Shown here piece by piece: positions 45,636 through 53,285 of a DNA stretch of 64,000 bases (the first letter of the stretch is position 1; every line of letters begins with the position of its first letter). A program made the translations under genes and the position numbers. This stretch comes from Halorussus amylolyticus (GTDB lineage Archaea > Halobacteriota > Halobacteria > Halobacteriales > Haladaptataceae): assembly GCF_004143485.2 (NCBI RefSeq), contig NZ_ML974133.1, positions 235,000 through 298,999 on the forward strand, given 5' to 3'. The notes under the pieces are model-generated. The model was given only the letters and a program-made list of their open reading frames with translations. It was not told the DNA's origin and ran no database searches.

Positions 45636-45743
45636 CTCTACGTGAGGATAGCTGATTCTGAATTATAGGCTTTTTGCTCGGTATCCGTATGCAATCCCGG
45701 TTCCGGAACTGCCTTCCGTCGGAGAACTCTATGCACGGACGAA

Positions 45744-46238
45744 ATGGTCAGCCAAGGCGACGACGCGCCCGACTTCACCGCACCGCTCGCAGACGGCGAC
45801 GTATCCGAGTTCACCCTCTCGGAGAATCTGGACGACGCGCCGGTCGTTCTCGCGTTCTTCCCCGGCGCGTTCACCAGCGTCTGTACCGAGGAGCTGTGTA
45901 CGTTCGAGTCCGAACTCGCCGCGTTCGAGGACGTGGGCGCGACCGTACTGGGCGTCAGCGTGGACTCGCCGTTCGCGCTCAACGAGTTCCGCGACCGGGA
46001 GGGTCTGAGCTTCGGTCTCGTGAGCGACACGAACAAGGAGATAATCGACGACTACGGCGTGGAGATGGACTTCGCCGACCTCGGTTACTACGGGGTCGCC
46101 AAGCGCGCGGTGTTCGTCGTGGACGACGAGGGCCAAATCGTCTACGAGTGGGTCAGCGACGACCCCGGTGTCGAACCCGATTACGCGGAGGTCACGGCCG
46201 CGGCAGTCGAAGCCACGACGGTCGAAGCCGCCGACTGA
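45744..46238 (+). CDS. Peroxiredoxin (AhpC/Bcp family)
   Basis: 164-aa thiol peroxidase. Peroxidatic C47 sits in FFPGAFTSVCTEELCTFESE, with C52 five residues later as the likely resolving Cys (atypical 2-Cys pattern). The Arg that orients the substrate is in KRAVFVVDDEGQIVY. Reduces hydrogen peroxide and alkyl peroxides in the cytoplasm. The reductant is probably a thioredoxin-type protein encoded elsewhere. Divergent from tatA. Confidence 0.92.
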   Translation: MVSQGDDAPDFTAPLADGDVSEFTLSENLDDAPVVLAFFPGAFTSVCTEELCTFESELAAFEDVGATVLGVSVDSPFALNEFRDREGLSFGLVSDTNKEIIDDYGVEMDFADLGYYGVAKRAVFVVDDEGQIVYEWVSDDPGVEPDYAEVTAAAVEATTVEAAD

Positions 46239-46315
46239 GTTCGGCGTGTGACGCTCCGAACACCTCCGAGCGCGTAGCCCGTGGATTGAAGGCGATTCCA
46301 TGAGACCTACACGGT

Positions 46316-47863
46316 ATGCCAGAATCGGACCTCGCCGCGCAGGTCGAAGACGTAGGCTCGGTCGACCCCGAGTCGTTTCAGTCGCGAGTCGAGGAGGACG
46401 CCGAGGTCATCGCGGAGGAAATCGACGCGGGAACGTTCGACAATCCGCAGGCCATCATCGGCTTCGAGTACGAATTTTACGCGGTGAACGCCGAGACCGG
46501 CGCGCTGACTCGGGTGCCGCGACGGCTCCTCGACCTCATCGGCTTCGAGAAGGAACTGGGGCTTCACAACGCCGAGATGTCCACCAGTCCCCAACCGCTG
46601 AACGCCCACGGTCTCGCGTCCCAGGAGTCGGAGGTCAAAGCCCGGCTCTCGGCCGCCGAGGACCGGACCGGCGCGGAGGGGATGCGACTGGTCAGCGACG
46701 CGATGTGGACCATCCCGCCGGAGGGCGAGACCGCCCGCCGATACCTCACCGACAGCGTCGAGGACCGCGGGGTTCGCATCGCCTCGAACATGAGCGACTC
46801 GGTGCGATACCACGCGATGGCGAACACCGACGCCGACGCGGGGATGGTTCTCGACGCCCCGCACGTCAGTCTGGAGGCCGACACCGTGATGCCCGAGAGC
46901 CTCATCACCTCCATCCAGCCCCACTATCAGGTGCCCCACGCTCGGGACCTCCCGACGTACTTCCAGTACGCGCTCCGAATCGCCGCGCCCCTGCTCGCGC
47001 TCGGTGCCAACTCGCCGTTCTTCCCGCCGGACCTCTACGACTCCGACGCCGACCCCGAAGAGATTCTGGCCGACGGGTGGGACGAGAACCGCATCCGCGT
47101 GTTCGAGACGGTGCTGAACGGTCGGGACGACGACGCCGACAAAGTTCGATTCCCGAGAGACATCGAGACGGTCGAGCAGGCGGTCGAGCGCATCGCGGCC
47201 GACCGCACCATCGTCCCGATGCCGGTCGAGTCGAGCGACCGCTTCGACGACGAGTTCGCCCACTTCCGACTCAAACACGGCACCTACTGGCGGTGGGTTC
47301 GGCCGGTGTTCGGCGGGGCCACCCGGTCGGCCGCGAACGCGCGCATCGAGTTCCGGCCCATCGCGGCCCAGCCCACGGTCCGGGACTCCATCGCGTTCCA
47401 GGCCGCCTTCGCGGGCCTACTCGAATCCACGTTCCGGCGCGAACACCCCGTGCGCCACCTCGACTGGGTCGTCGCCAAGGACAACTTCTACGACGCGATG
47501 CGCGACGGACTCGACGCGGACATCTACTGGATTACGAACGCGGGCACCGAGACGACCGACCGCGAGGCGGTGTTCGCCGACATCTTCGCCCACGCCAAGG
47601 ACGGCCTCCAAGCCAGAGGCCTCTCCGACGAGGAGGCCGCGAAGTACCTGTGGCCGCTCCGCCAGCGCGCCCGCCACGGACTCACCCCCGCGAGCTGGAA
47701 GCGCGAGCGAGTCCGAGACCGACTCGACGACGGCGAGAGCTTCGAGGACGCGGTGTACGGGATGCAACGCGACTACATCGAACGCCAGTCCGAGACGCTC
47801 ATCGACGGGACTTTCGCGGACTGGGTCGGACGGGGCGGGACGGAGATGAAACGTGAAGAGTGA
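46316..47863 (+). CDS. Glutamate-cysteine ligase superfamily protein (GCS2-like)
   Basis: 515-aa member of the carboxylate-amine/thiol ligase superfamily that includes glutamate-cysteine ligase. The opening IIGFEYEFYAVN carries the ExE metal-binding pattern, and NAEMSTSPQPLNAHGL and ARIEFRPIAAQPTVRDSIAF are typical later motifs. Haloarchaea use gamma-glutamylcysteine as their main thiol, but the ligase proper is about 360 aa; this longer paralogue may make a related gamma-glutamyl compound. A peroxiredoxin lies just upstream, in keeping with thiol chemistry. Exact substrate unknown. Confidence 0.75.
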   Translation: MPESDLAAQVEDVGSVDPESFQSRVEEDAEVIAEEIDAGTFDNPQAIIGFEYEFYAVNAETGALTRVPRRLLDLIGFEKELGLHNAEMSTSPQPLNAHGLASQESEVKARLSAAEDRTGAEGMRLVSDAMWTIPPEGETARRYLTDSVEDRGVRIASNMSDSVRYHAMANTDADAGMVLDAPHVSLEADTVMPESLITSIQPHYQVPHARDLPTYFQYALRIAAPLLALGANSPFFPPDLYDSDADPEEILADGWDENRIRVFETVLNGRDDDADKVRFPRDIETVEQAVERIAADRTIVPMPVESSDRFDDEFAHFRLKHGTYWRWVRPVFGGATRSAANARIEFRPIAAQPTVRDSIAFQAAFAGLLESTFRREHPVRHLDWVVAKDNFYDAMRDGLDADIYWITNAGTETTDREAVFADIFAHAKDGLQARGLSDEEAAKYLWPLRQRARHGLTPASWKRERVRDRLDDGESFEDAVYGMQRDYIERQSETLIDGTFADWVGRGGTEMKREE

Positions 47864-48121
47864 CGCGACGCCTTCGTCCACCTCCGACGAGCGACCGAGC
47901 GAAGCGAGGGAGCGCGCACGAGTAACTGTGGCGCACCAACGATTCGACCGCGACGAGCGATAGCGAGGAGCGGACCAAGGAACCTTCGATTGAGCGAGAG
48001 CAAGGCGGCTCCGCCGCCTTGCTCGAAGCGAAAGAGGAGGTGACGCCGGTTTTTGGTCGAGCTTTTACCAGAGAGGAAATCCGCCGGAGGCGGATTTCCG
48101 AACGCAGTAAAAGGTCGTGGT
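47864..48121. other. Convergent gap with two perfect hairpins
   Basis: No gene. GAGCAAGGCGGC-TCC-GCCGCCTTGCTC (47998-48024, 12-bp stem) and GGAAATCCGCC-GGA-GGCGGATTTCC (48075-48099, 11-bp stem) lie between the ends of the ligase-like gene and psmB. The second is 23 nt past the psmB stop, preceded by a T4 run in that direction. Likely transcript ends. Confidence 0.55.
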
Positions 48122-48850
48122 TTACAGCGCGTCGTCGTAGTCGTCGTACTCCGAGATTCCGACGCCGTCACCGGTCATCTCGGCGAGCCACATGCCGTTG
48201 CCGGAGGCGGTGTCGCGCTCGACCGCGCTCTTGAGCGCGCGGACCGCGACCTCGCGGGCCTCGTCCTGACCGATGTCCTCGTGGTAGTCCTGTTCGAGGA
48301 CGCCGAGCGCGAACTGCGACCCGGACCCCGAGACGGTGTAAGTCTCCTCGGTCACGCCGCCGAGCGCGTCGAAGGAGTAGACGTGGCCGCCTTCCTCGTC
48401 CACGCCGCCGAGGATGGGGACGACGATGAGGAACGCGCCCGAGCGGAGGAGGTTGGCGGTCAGCGTCGAGAGCGCCTCCATGCTCATGTCCTCGCCGCGG
48501 CGGGCCTCGTAGAGATTGTTCTCGACTTCGAGCGTGCGGATGAGCGACTGGGCCGCCGACACGCCGCCTGCAATGGTGAGCGCGCCGTTCGGGTGAATCT
48601 GCTCGACCTTCTGTGCGGTCTTGCTCGAAACCATGTTACCGAGGCTGGCACGCTTGTCCGTGACCATGACCACGCCGTCGGTGGTCGTCAGACCGACCGT
48701 CGTGGTACCGGTCTTCAGTTGCTCGACGTCGGAGGTGTCAACCGAGCGGTCCGGAAGCGAGCCGAGTTCGGGCTCGTAAGGGTTCGGGCCGTCGGTCGCG
48801 AGACGCGCGGTATTCTGGGAGAATTCGGAGCCGTGCATTGGGTTGCGCAT
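48122..48850 (-). CDS. psmB: Proteasome beta subunit
   Basis: 242-aa precursor. Self-cleavage after LKTG exposes Thr49 (TTTVGLTTTDGVVMVTDK), the catalytic nucleophile; Asp/Lys of the site are in VTDKRAS. The 48-residue propeptide is typical for haloarchaea. The GSGSQFALGVLEQDY stretch is the family C-terminal motif. A TATA element (TTTTAT on the minus strand, 48877-48882) 27 nt upstream makes the message leaderless and sets the start at 48850. Forms the 20S core with alpha subunits. Confidence 0.96.
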   Translation of the reverse strand: MRNPMHGSEFSQNTARLATDGPNPYEPELGSLPDRSVDTSDVEQLKTGTTTVGLTTTDGVVMVTDKRASLGNMVSSKTAQKVEQIHPNGALTIAGGVSAAQSLIRTLEVENNLYEARRGEDMSMEALSTLTANLLRSGAFLIVVPILGGVDEEGGHVYSFDALGGVTEETYTVSGSGSQFALGVLEQDYHEDIGQDEAREVAVRALKSAVERDTASGNGMWLAEMTGDGVGISEYDDYDDAL

Positions 48851-48945
48851 TATCAGTCCGTAGTCCGTCAGCACTGATAAAACCAACCCTTCGGGCGGAT
48901 GCGCCCGGAAGGCGCGCCGGCCCGAGGAGTCGAAAAGCGGTCTCG

Positions 48946-49055
48946 TAGCGATTGCTGTGAGTATTTTCGGTACCTCTCCAGAAGTCTCGGGGTATCGAGG
49001 AGTGAATCCGTCGGTCTGTGACTACCTACCGGTAGAGAGTCACAGCAATCACTAT
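48946..49055. mobile_element. MITE-like element, copy 2
   Basis: 110-bp diverged copy of 43640-43749. Right end TCACAGCAATCACTAT (49040-49055) is identical to copy 1; left end GTAGCGATTGCTGTGA (48946-48961) differs from its complement at two positions. It lies about 64 bp upstream of the psmB TATA box, and its last base is the first base of the reverse-read stop codon of the 54-aa gene beside it. Confidence 0.75.
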
Positions 49056-49219
49056 CAGGCGGCGTCGTAGGCCTGCCCGAGTCGGTTCACCACGCGGTGG
49101 ACGGGGAGCTGGAGGCCAGCCTGCTTGGCCAGAAGTGCCAGGGGCAGGAGGCAGATGCTGATTGCGACGCTCATCTGGTACAGGGCGAACAGGGTTGCGC
49201 GGTGAAGCCGTGTGGGCAT
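49055..49219 (-). CDS. 54-aa single-helix membrane microprotein
   Basis: Short ORF MPTRLHRATLFALYQMSVAI..., one hydrophobic helix (about 11-30, including ISICLLPLALLAK) and an amphipathic, basic C-terminus (VHRVVNRLGQAYDAA). The sequence looks genuine: helix, then a short loop LQLPVHR. A TATA-like TTTTATG lies about 40 nt upstream on the minus strand. The stop codon TGA takes its last base from the MITE-like element, so the C-terminus may have been altered by that insertion. Function unknown. Confidence 0.65.
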   Translation of the reverse strand: MPTRLHRATLFALYQMSVAISICLLPLALLAKQAGLQLPVHRVVNRLGQAYDAA

Positions 49220-49613
49220 TGGACTGCTACCTCGTTCGGGGGTCAGCCCACCCTACATAAAAGCGTTTCTGAATGTTATATTTCATAATCATCTATCGCC
49301 TTCCTCGACATCGCCGCCCGCTTGCGATTCAAGCGAGGTTGCGTTACGCCCAACGAAACTGGGTGCGGGATGCGCGCAGACGTAGGCACGGACTTGGCGA
49401 CACCGGGCGTACGCATAACTTATGAGGATTATCGGTCTCTCGTGCGCGACTCGCGCGCAGGTCGCGTGCGCCGCGAACGCCTGCCAGCACGCGAGACAGA
49501 CTCTCTCACTCGCGTTGGTCTCGCCCACTCGCGCTGGCCTACCCGGTCGTAATTTCGAATCCCACGCTCCGAATCATCACCCCTATGTGTAGCGACCACC
49601 GAGTAGTGACTCA
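49220..49613. other. 394-bp gap without a recognisable gene
   Basis: Contains the promoter of the 54-aa gene (minus-strand TTTTATG near 49257-49264) and that of the UPF0212 gene. ORFs inside it have shadow-like arginine-rich composition. A TATA-like CATAACTTATG occurs at about 49414-49424 on the plus strand with no gene at the right distance, so a small unannotated RNA there is possible. Confidence 0.4.
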
Positions 49614-49988
49614 ATGAGTAATTATCTCGTTGCGATGGAGGCGGCATGGCTCGTACGCGACGTCAACGGAATCGACGACGCAATCGGCGTGGCGGTCAGC
49701 GAAGCAGGGAAGCGACTCAACGACCAGAGCATGGACTACGTCGAAGTCGAGGTCGGCGCGACCACCTGCCCCGCCTGTGGCGAGCCGTTCGACTCGGCGT
49801 TCATCGCGGCCGGAACCGCGCTCGTGGGGCTCCTGCTGGAGATAAAGGTGTTCAACGCCGAGGGCGAGGAACACGCCCAGCGCATCGCCAAGAGCGAAAT
49901 CGGCGGCGCGCTCCGGGACGTGCCGCTCGAAGTCGTCGAGACCATCGAATATCAGGACGACGAGAGCGTCGAGTTCGGCGACGAGTGA
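49614..49988 (+). CDS. UPF0212 (DUF555) family protein
   Basis: 124-aa archaeal protein of unknown function. The family hallmark is the opening NYLVAMEAAWLVRDVNGIDD and the CPACGEPFDSAFIAAGTALV zinc knuckle (only one CxxC, so metal binding would need a dimer). The end EIGGALRDVPLEVVE is also conserved. Acidic tail typical of halophiles. Confidence 0.9.
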   Translation: MSNYLVAMEAAWLVRDVNGIDDAIGVAVSEAGKRLNDQSMDYVEVEVGATTCPACGEPFDSAFIAAGTALVGLLLEIKVFNAEGEEHAQRIAKSEIGGALRDVPLEVVETIEYQDDESVEFGDE

Positions 49989-50070
49989 GGACCCGACCGG
50001 AGAACCCTCCGAGACCGAATCCTTTTCGAAGACTCGCCGTACAGCGGCGAGTCCGCACCCGAACGGCGAG

Positions 50071-50607
50071 TCACGGCTTCGTCGCGGATTCCGGGTCGGC
50101 GCACTCCCCGGTGCTCTCGGGGGAGCGAGAGTGAGAATCAGGGTGGGAACGGGCTTCCGAGTCCGTCGTCGCGCACGCGGGACAGTAGTAATTGAACCCT
50201 TCCGAGAGCGTGTACACCGGAACGCCAGCGAGCGCGAACTCCTCGCGGTAGCGCCGAATCAGACCTTCGCGCAGTTGCGAGTCACACCCCACGCACTGCT
50301 CGGACCGACCTTCCGCCGAACGGAGAACACGAGCATCGACGCTCCGCACCCGACCGAACCGACCGACAGCGTGACGGCGGTTCAGTCGCCGACGAAACCG
50401 CGGGTTCACGAAAACCCCGAGCGAGACCGAGAGCATCGAGACGACGAACACGACGACCGGGGCGAGACTCGGCCGCTGAATCGCTCCGCCGACGGCCGCG
50501 ACGACGCCGAGCACGCCGAGACCCACCAGTAGCCATCCGGCGATGCCGTAGAGCAGTTCTGAGACGGCGTCCGCGAGCGCCACGACGTTGGAGGGCGTGT
50601 CCGTCAT
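50071..50607 (-). CDS. Membrane protein with C-terminal zinc ribbon
   Basis: 178-aa protein with two N-terminal helices (about 18-40 and 48-68) and a soluble part that carries CVGC (about 103-106) and CPAC (about 141-144), a split zinc-ribbon. The C-terminal 30 residues are low complexity. Such membrane-anchored ribbons occur widely in haloarchaea without known function. Convergent with the UPF0212 gene and divergent from the HTH-CBS gene. Confidence 0.75.
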   Translation of the reverse strand: MTDTPSNVVALADAVSELLYGIAGWLLVGLGVLGVVAAVGGAIQRPSLAPVVVFVVSMLSVSLGVFVNPRFRRRLNRRHAVGRFGRVRSVDARVLRSAEGRSEQCVGCDSQLREGLIRRYREEFALAGVPVYTLSEGFNYYCPACATTDSEARSHPDSHSRSPESTGECADPESATKP

Positions 50608-50743
50608 GCGTCTGCTTCGGATTTCGGCGCGAGTAATCTAATTTCTGTCGTGTTCTCTCGGGATGCGAGTCGGCTCGAAGGGAGTTCGCCGCGTCGGAAC
50701 GCCGCGCCAAAGGCGAGTCCGGACGTAGTCCGAAGCTTTATCC

Positions 50744-50758
50744 ATAACCCGTGGTTAT
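50744..50758 (+). promoter_or_regulatory. Palindromic operator candidate before the HTH-CBS gene
   Basis: ATAACC-CGT-GGTTAT is a perfect 6-bp inverted repeat between TATA (CTTTATCC, 50736-50743) and the ATG at 50767, so it covers the expected transcription start. The gene downstream encodes an HTH protein, which suggests autoregulation. Confidence 0.5.
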
Positions 50759-50766
50759 CAGGCGGT

Positions 50767-51306
50767 ATGGAACTCCCGACCCCACAGGATATCCGGGAGC
50801 GACGAACCGAACTCGACCTGACTCAGAGCGAGTTGGCCGACCAGGCGGGCGTCTCGCAGCCGCTCATCGCACGCATCGAAGGCGGCGACGTGGACCCTCG
50901 TCTCTCGACGCTCCGGCGAATCGTGGACGCGCTCGACCAATCGGAAGGCGACATCGTTCGCGCGGGCGACCTGATGCACGAGCAGGTCGCCCACGTCGCG
51001 CCCGACGATTCGGTCAGCGCCGCAGTCGCCGAGATGCAGGACGCGGGCTACTCCCAACTCCCGGTCATCGAGAACGGCGTCCCGGTCGGCTCTATCAGTT
51101 TCGAGGACCTGATGAGCGTGGACGAGGACGCCCGCGACCGGCCGGTGAGCGAGTACATGGGCGAGAGTTTCCCGACCAAGTCGCCGAACGCCACGCTCGA
51201 CGAAATCAGCACCGACCTCGGCCACAACAAGGCGGTCATCGTGACCGAGCGCGGCAACACGGTCGGAATCATCACCGAGGCGGACATCGCGGCGCGACTG
51301 TCGTAG
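50767..51306 (+). CDS. HTH-XRE regulator with paired CBS domains
   Basis: 179-aa protein. Residues 5-60 form a Cro/C1-type HTH (RTELDLTQSELADQAGVSQP and LIARIEGGDVDPRLSTLRRI), residues 70-179 two CBS domains (LMHEQVAHVAPDDSVSAAVA; TVGIITEADIAARLS). CBS pairs bind adenosine nucleotides or SAM, so this is a nucleotide-responsive DNA-binding protein. Start ATG 50767 agrees with TATA distance. A palindrome at 50744-50758 may be its own site. Conserved in archaea; target genes unknown. Confidence 0.9.
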   Translation: MELPTPQDIRERRTELDLTQSELADQAGVSQPLIARIEGGDVDPRLSTLRRIVDALDQSEGDIVRAGDLMHEQVAHVAPDDSVSAAVAEMQDAGYSQLPVIENGVPVGSISFEDLMSVDEDARDRPVSEYMGESFPTKSPNATLDEISTDLGHNKAVIVTERGNTVGIITEADIAARLS

Positions 51307-51384
51307 GGTCCATTTTGCGGTCGATTCGGCTGGGGTCGCCCCGGAACACCAACAATTATCGTTCGGGAACGCACAGTTCGAGCC

Positions 51385-52506
51385 ATGACGGACTTCTCCG
51401 AGCGAGTCGAGCAGGTCTCCATCAGCGGCATCCGCGAAGTGTTCGAGGCGGCGGGCGACGACGCCATCAACCTCGGCCTCGGCCAACCCGACTTCCCGAC
51501 GCCCGACCACGCCCGGCGGGCCGCAATCGACGCCATCGAGGCGGGCGACGTGGACGCCTACACCTCCAACAAGGGGACGCTCGAACTCCGCGAGGCCATC
51601 AGCGCGAAACACGAGCGCGACAACGGCGTTTCGGTCCCGCCGGGCAACATCATCGCCACCTCCGGGGGAAGCGAGGCGCTCCACATCGCCATCGAAGCCC
51701 ACGTGGACGCGGGCGAGGAAGTCGTCTTCCCCGACCCGGGCTTCGTCTCCTACGACGCGCTGACCCACCTCGCTGGCGGGACTCCCAAGCCGGTCGCGGT
51801 CCGCGACGACCTCACCCTCGACCCCGCGGCGGTCGAGGACGCGATTACCGACGACACCGCGGCGTTCGTGGTCAACAGCCCCGCGAACCCCACGGGCGCG
51901 GTCCAGTCCGAAGCCGACGTGCGCGAGTTCGCCCGCATCGCCGACGAGCACGACGTGCTCTGCATCTCCGACGAAGTGTACGAACACTTCGTCTTCGACG
52001 GTGAACACCACTCGCCGCTGGAGTTCGCCGACTCGGACAACGTGGTCGTGGTCAACGCCTGCTCGAAGGCGTACTCGATGACCGGGTGGCGACTCGGATG
52101 GGTCACCGGGAGCGAGGAGCGAATCGAGCGCATGCTCCGGGTCCACCAGTACGCCCAGGCCTGTGCGAGCGCCCCGGCCCAGTTCGCCGCGGAGGCCGCT
52201 CTCTCCGGCCCGCAGGACTGCGTAACCGAGATGGCCGAGGCGTTCGAGGAGCGCCGCGACGTGCTTCTCGACGGCCTCTCGGACATCGGTCTCGAAACGC
52301 CGACCCCCTCCGGCGCGTTCTACGCGATGCCGAAGGTTCCCGAAGGCTGGTGTGACGAGGTCGTAGAGCGCGGGGTCGTGGTCGTCCCCGGTGAGGCGTT
52401 CGGCGAACACGGCGCGGGCTACGCCCGCATCTCCTACGCGACCGACATGGAGCAGATAAAGGAGGCGCTGGAAATCATGGGCGAGGCGGCCGAGGCGGTT
52501 CGGTAG
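51385..52506 (+). CDS. PLP-dependent aminotransferase, class I/II
   Basis: 373-aa aspartate-aminotransferase-like enzyme (subgroup I gamma). The PLP lysine is in VVVNACSKAYSMTGWRLGWV, the Asn/Asp/Tyr cofactor contacts are in VVNSPANPTGAV and CISDEVYEHFVF, and the carboxylate Arg is in GYARISYATD. The substrate could be aspartate, an aromatic or a branched-chain amino acid. It follows the HTH-CBS gene by 78 nt in the same direction. Confidence 0.92.
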   Translation: MTDFSERVEQVSISGIREVFEAAGDDAINLGLGQPDFPTPDHARRAAIDAIEAGDVDAYTSNKGTLELREAISAKHERDNGVSVPPGNIIATSGGSEALHIAIEAHVDAGEEVVFPDPGFVSYDALTHLAGGTPKPVAVRDDLTLDPAAVEDAITDDTAAFVVNSPANPTGAVQSEADVREFARIADEHDVLCISDEVYEHFVFDGEHHSPLEFADSDNVVVVNACSKAYSMTGWRLGWVTGSEERIERMLRVHQYAQACASAPAQFAAEAALSGPQDCVTEMAEAFEERRDVLLDGLSDIGLETPTPSGAFYAMPKVPEGWCDEVVERGVVVVPGEAFGEHGAGYARISYATDMEQIKEALEIMGEAAEAVR

Positions 52507-52555
52507 GCCGTCCGGTTTCTCGAAGAATCGTTCGTGCAAGTCACGCTAACATTCA

Positions 52556-52581
52556 TGTAGACGTAGACAGCTACGTGTACA
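52556..52581 (+). promoter_or_regulatory. Inverted-repeat operator candidate of vapBC
   Basis: TGTAGACGTAG-ACAG-CTACGTGTACA, two 11-nt arms with one mismatch, ends one base before the vapB ATG at 52583. Antitoxins of this kind bind such repeats to repress their own operon. Confidence 0.55.
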
Positions 52582-52582
52582 C

Positions 52583-52828
52583 ATGGGGACGAAAACGATT
52601 CGGGTGAGCGAGGAGATTTACGACCGACTCGAAGCCCGAAAGCGAGAGAGCGAGAGTTTTACCGACCTTCTCGCACGTCTCACCGAGGAAGAGCGCGACA
52701 TTTACGCCGGGTTCGGCGCGTGGGCGAACACTGATGCCACCGAGAAGATGCGCGAAGCACACGAAAATCTGAACGAATCACTGGACGACGACACGAGCGA
52801 GTTTCGAAACTCCGAGGCGAAGCGATGA
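52583..52828 (+). CDS. vapB: VapB-type antitoxin
   Basis: 81-aa acidic protein. The N-terminal TKTIRVSEEIYDRLEARKRE segment is a ribbon-helix-helix-type DNA-binding domain of the haloarchaeal VapB (DUF7557-like) class; the rest (SFTDLLARLTEEERDIYAGF and the following acidic helix) would wrap the toxin. It overlaps the toxin gene by 4 nt. A palindrome covers its promoter. Codon use is more AT-rich than the surroundings. Confidence 0.88.
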   Translation: MGTKTIRVSEEIYDRLEARKRESESFTDLLARLTEEERDIYAGFGAWANTDATEKMREAHENLNESLDDDTSEFRNSEAKR

Positions 52829-53220
52829 AATGCTTCGACAACACGTTCGTAGTGGACTATCTCGATGGAAGACCGGAGACCATCGAATACTTGGAGCGTT
52901 GTTCCACTGATAGTCTCTATCTTCCGTCTATCGTTCTGTACGAAGCACTTCAGGGACAAGTACGGAGTACTGGGCCGACGGAGTTCGAACAGACTATCGG
53001 CCATCTCACGTGGGCGGATATTGCTCCGTTCCGGAAGACCACCGCGAGAGAGACCGGAAAGCTACAGGAAGAACTCGCGAACAGAGGCCGCGAACTTCGG
53101 AGTGCGGACGCGATGATTGCAGGCACAGCACGCGAACTCGATGCAACGCTCGTGACCGCCGATACTGATTTTGCGAACGAGGACGTGCGGACGGTTCTCG
53201 ACGTTGCCGAGTACCGATAA
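52825..53220 (+). CDS. vapC: VapC-type PIN ribonuclease toxin
   Basis: 131-aa PIN domain. Acidic residues for Mg binding are visible: D5 in CFDNTFVVDYLDG, E44 in IVLYEALQG, D95 in LRSADAMIAGTA and D115/D117 in TADTDFANED. Such toxins cut tRNA or rRNA when freed from VapB. Third positions are AT-rich relative to flanking genes, which with the toxin-antitoxin nature suggests horizontal transfer. Confidence 0.92.
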   Translation: MKCFDNTFVVDYLDGRPETIEYLERCSTDSLYLPSIVLYEALQGQVRSTGPTEFEQTIGHLTWADIAPFRKTTARETGKLQEELANRGRELRSADAMIAGTARELDATLVTADTDFANEDVRTVLDVAEYR

Positions 53221-53285
53221 TCGACACTACCGCGCTCCGCTCGCCCGCCTGAGTTTTTATTTGTGTCGCCACTGTGGATAGTTCT

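Noticed and set aside
49322-49552. 76-codon ORF in the gap before the UPF0212 gene
   Set aside because: Composition is typical of noncoding GC-rich frames, and no start signal is seen.
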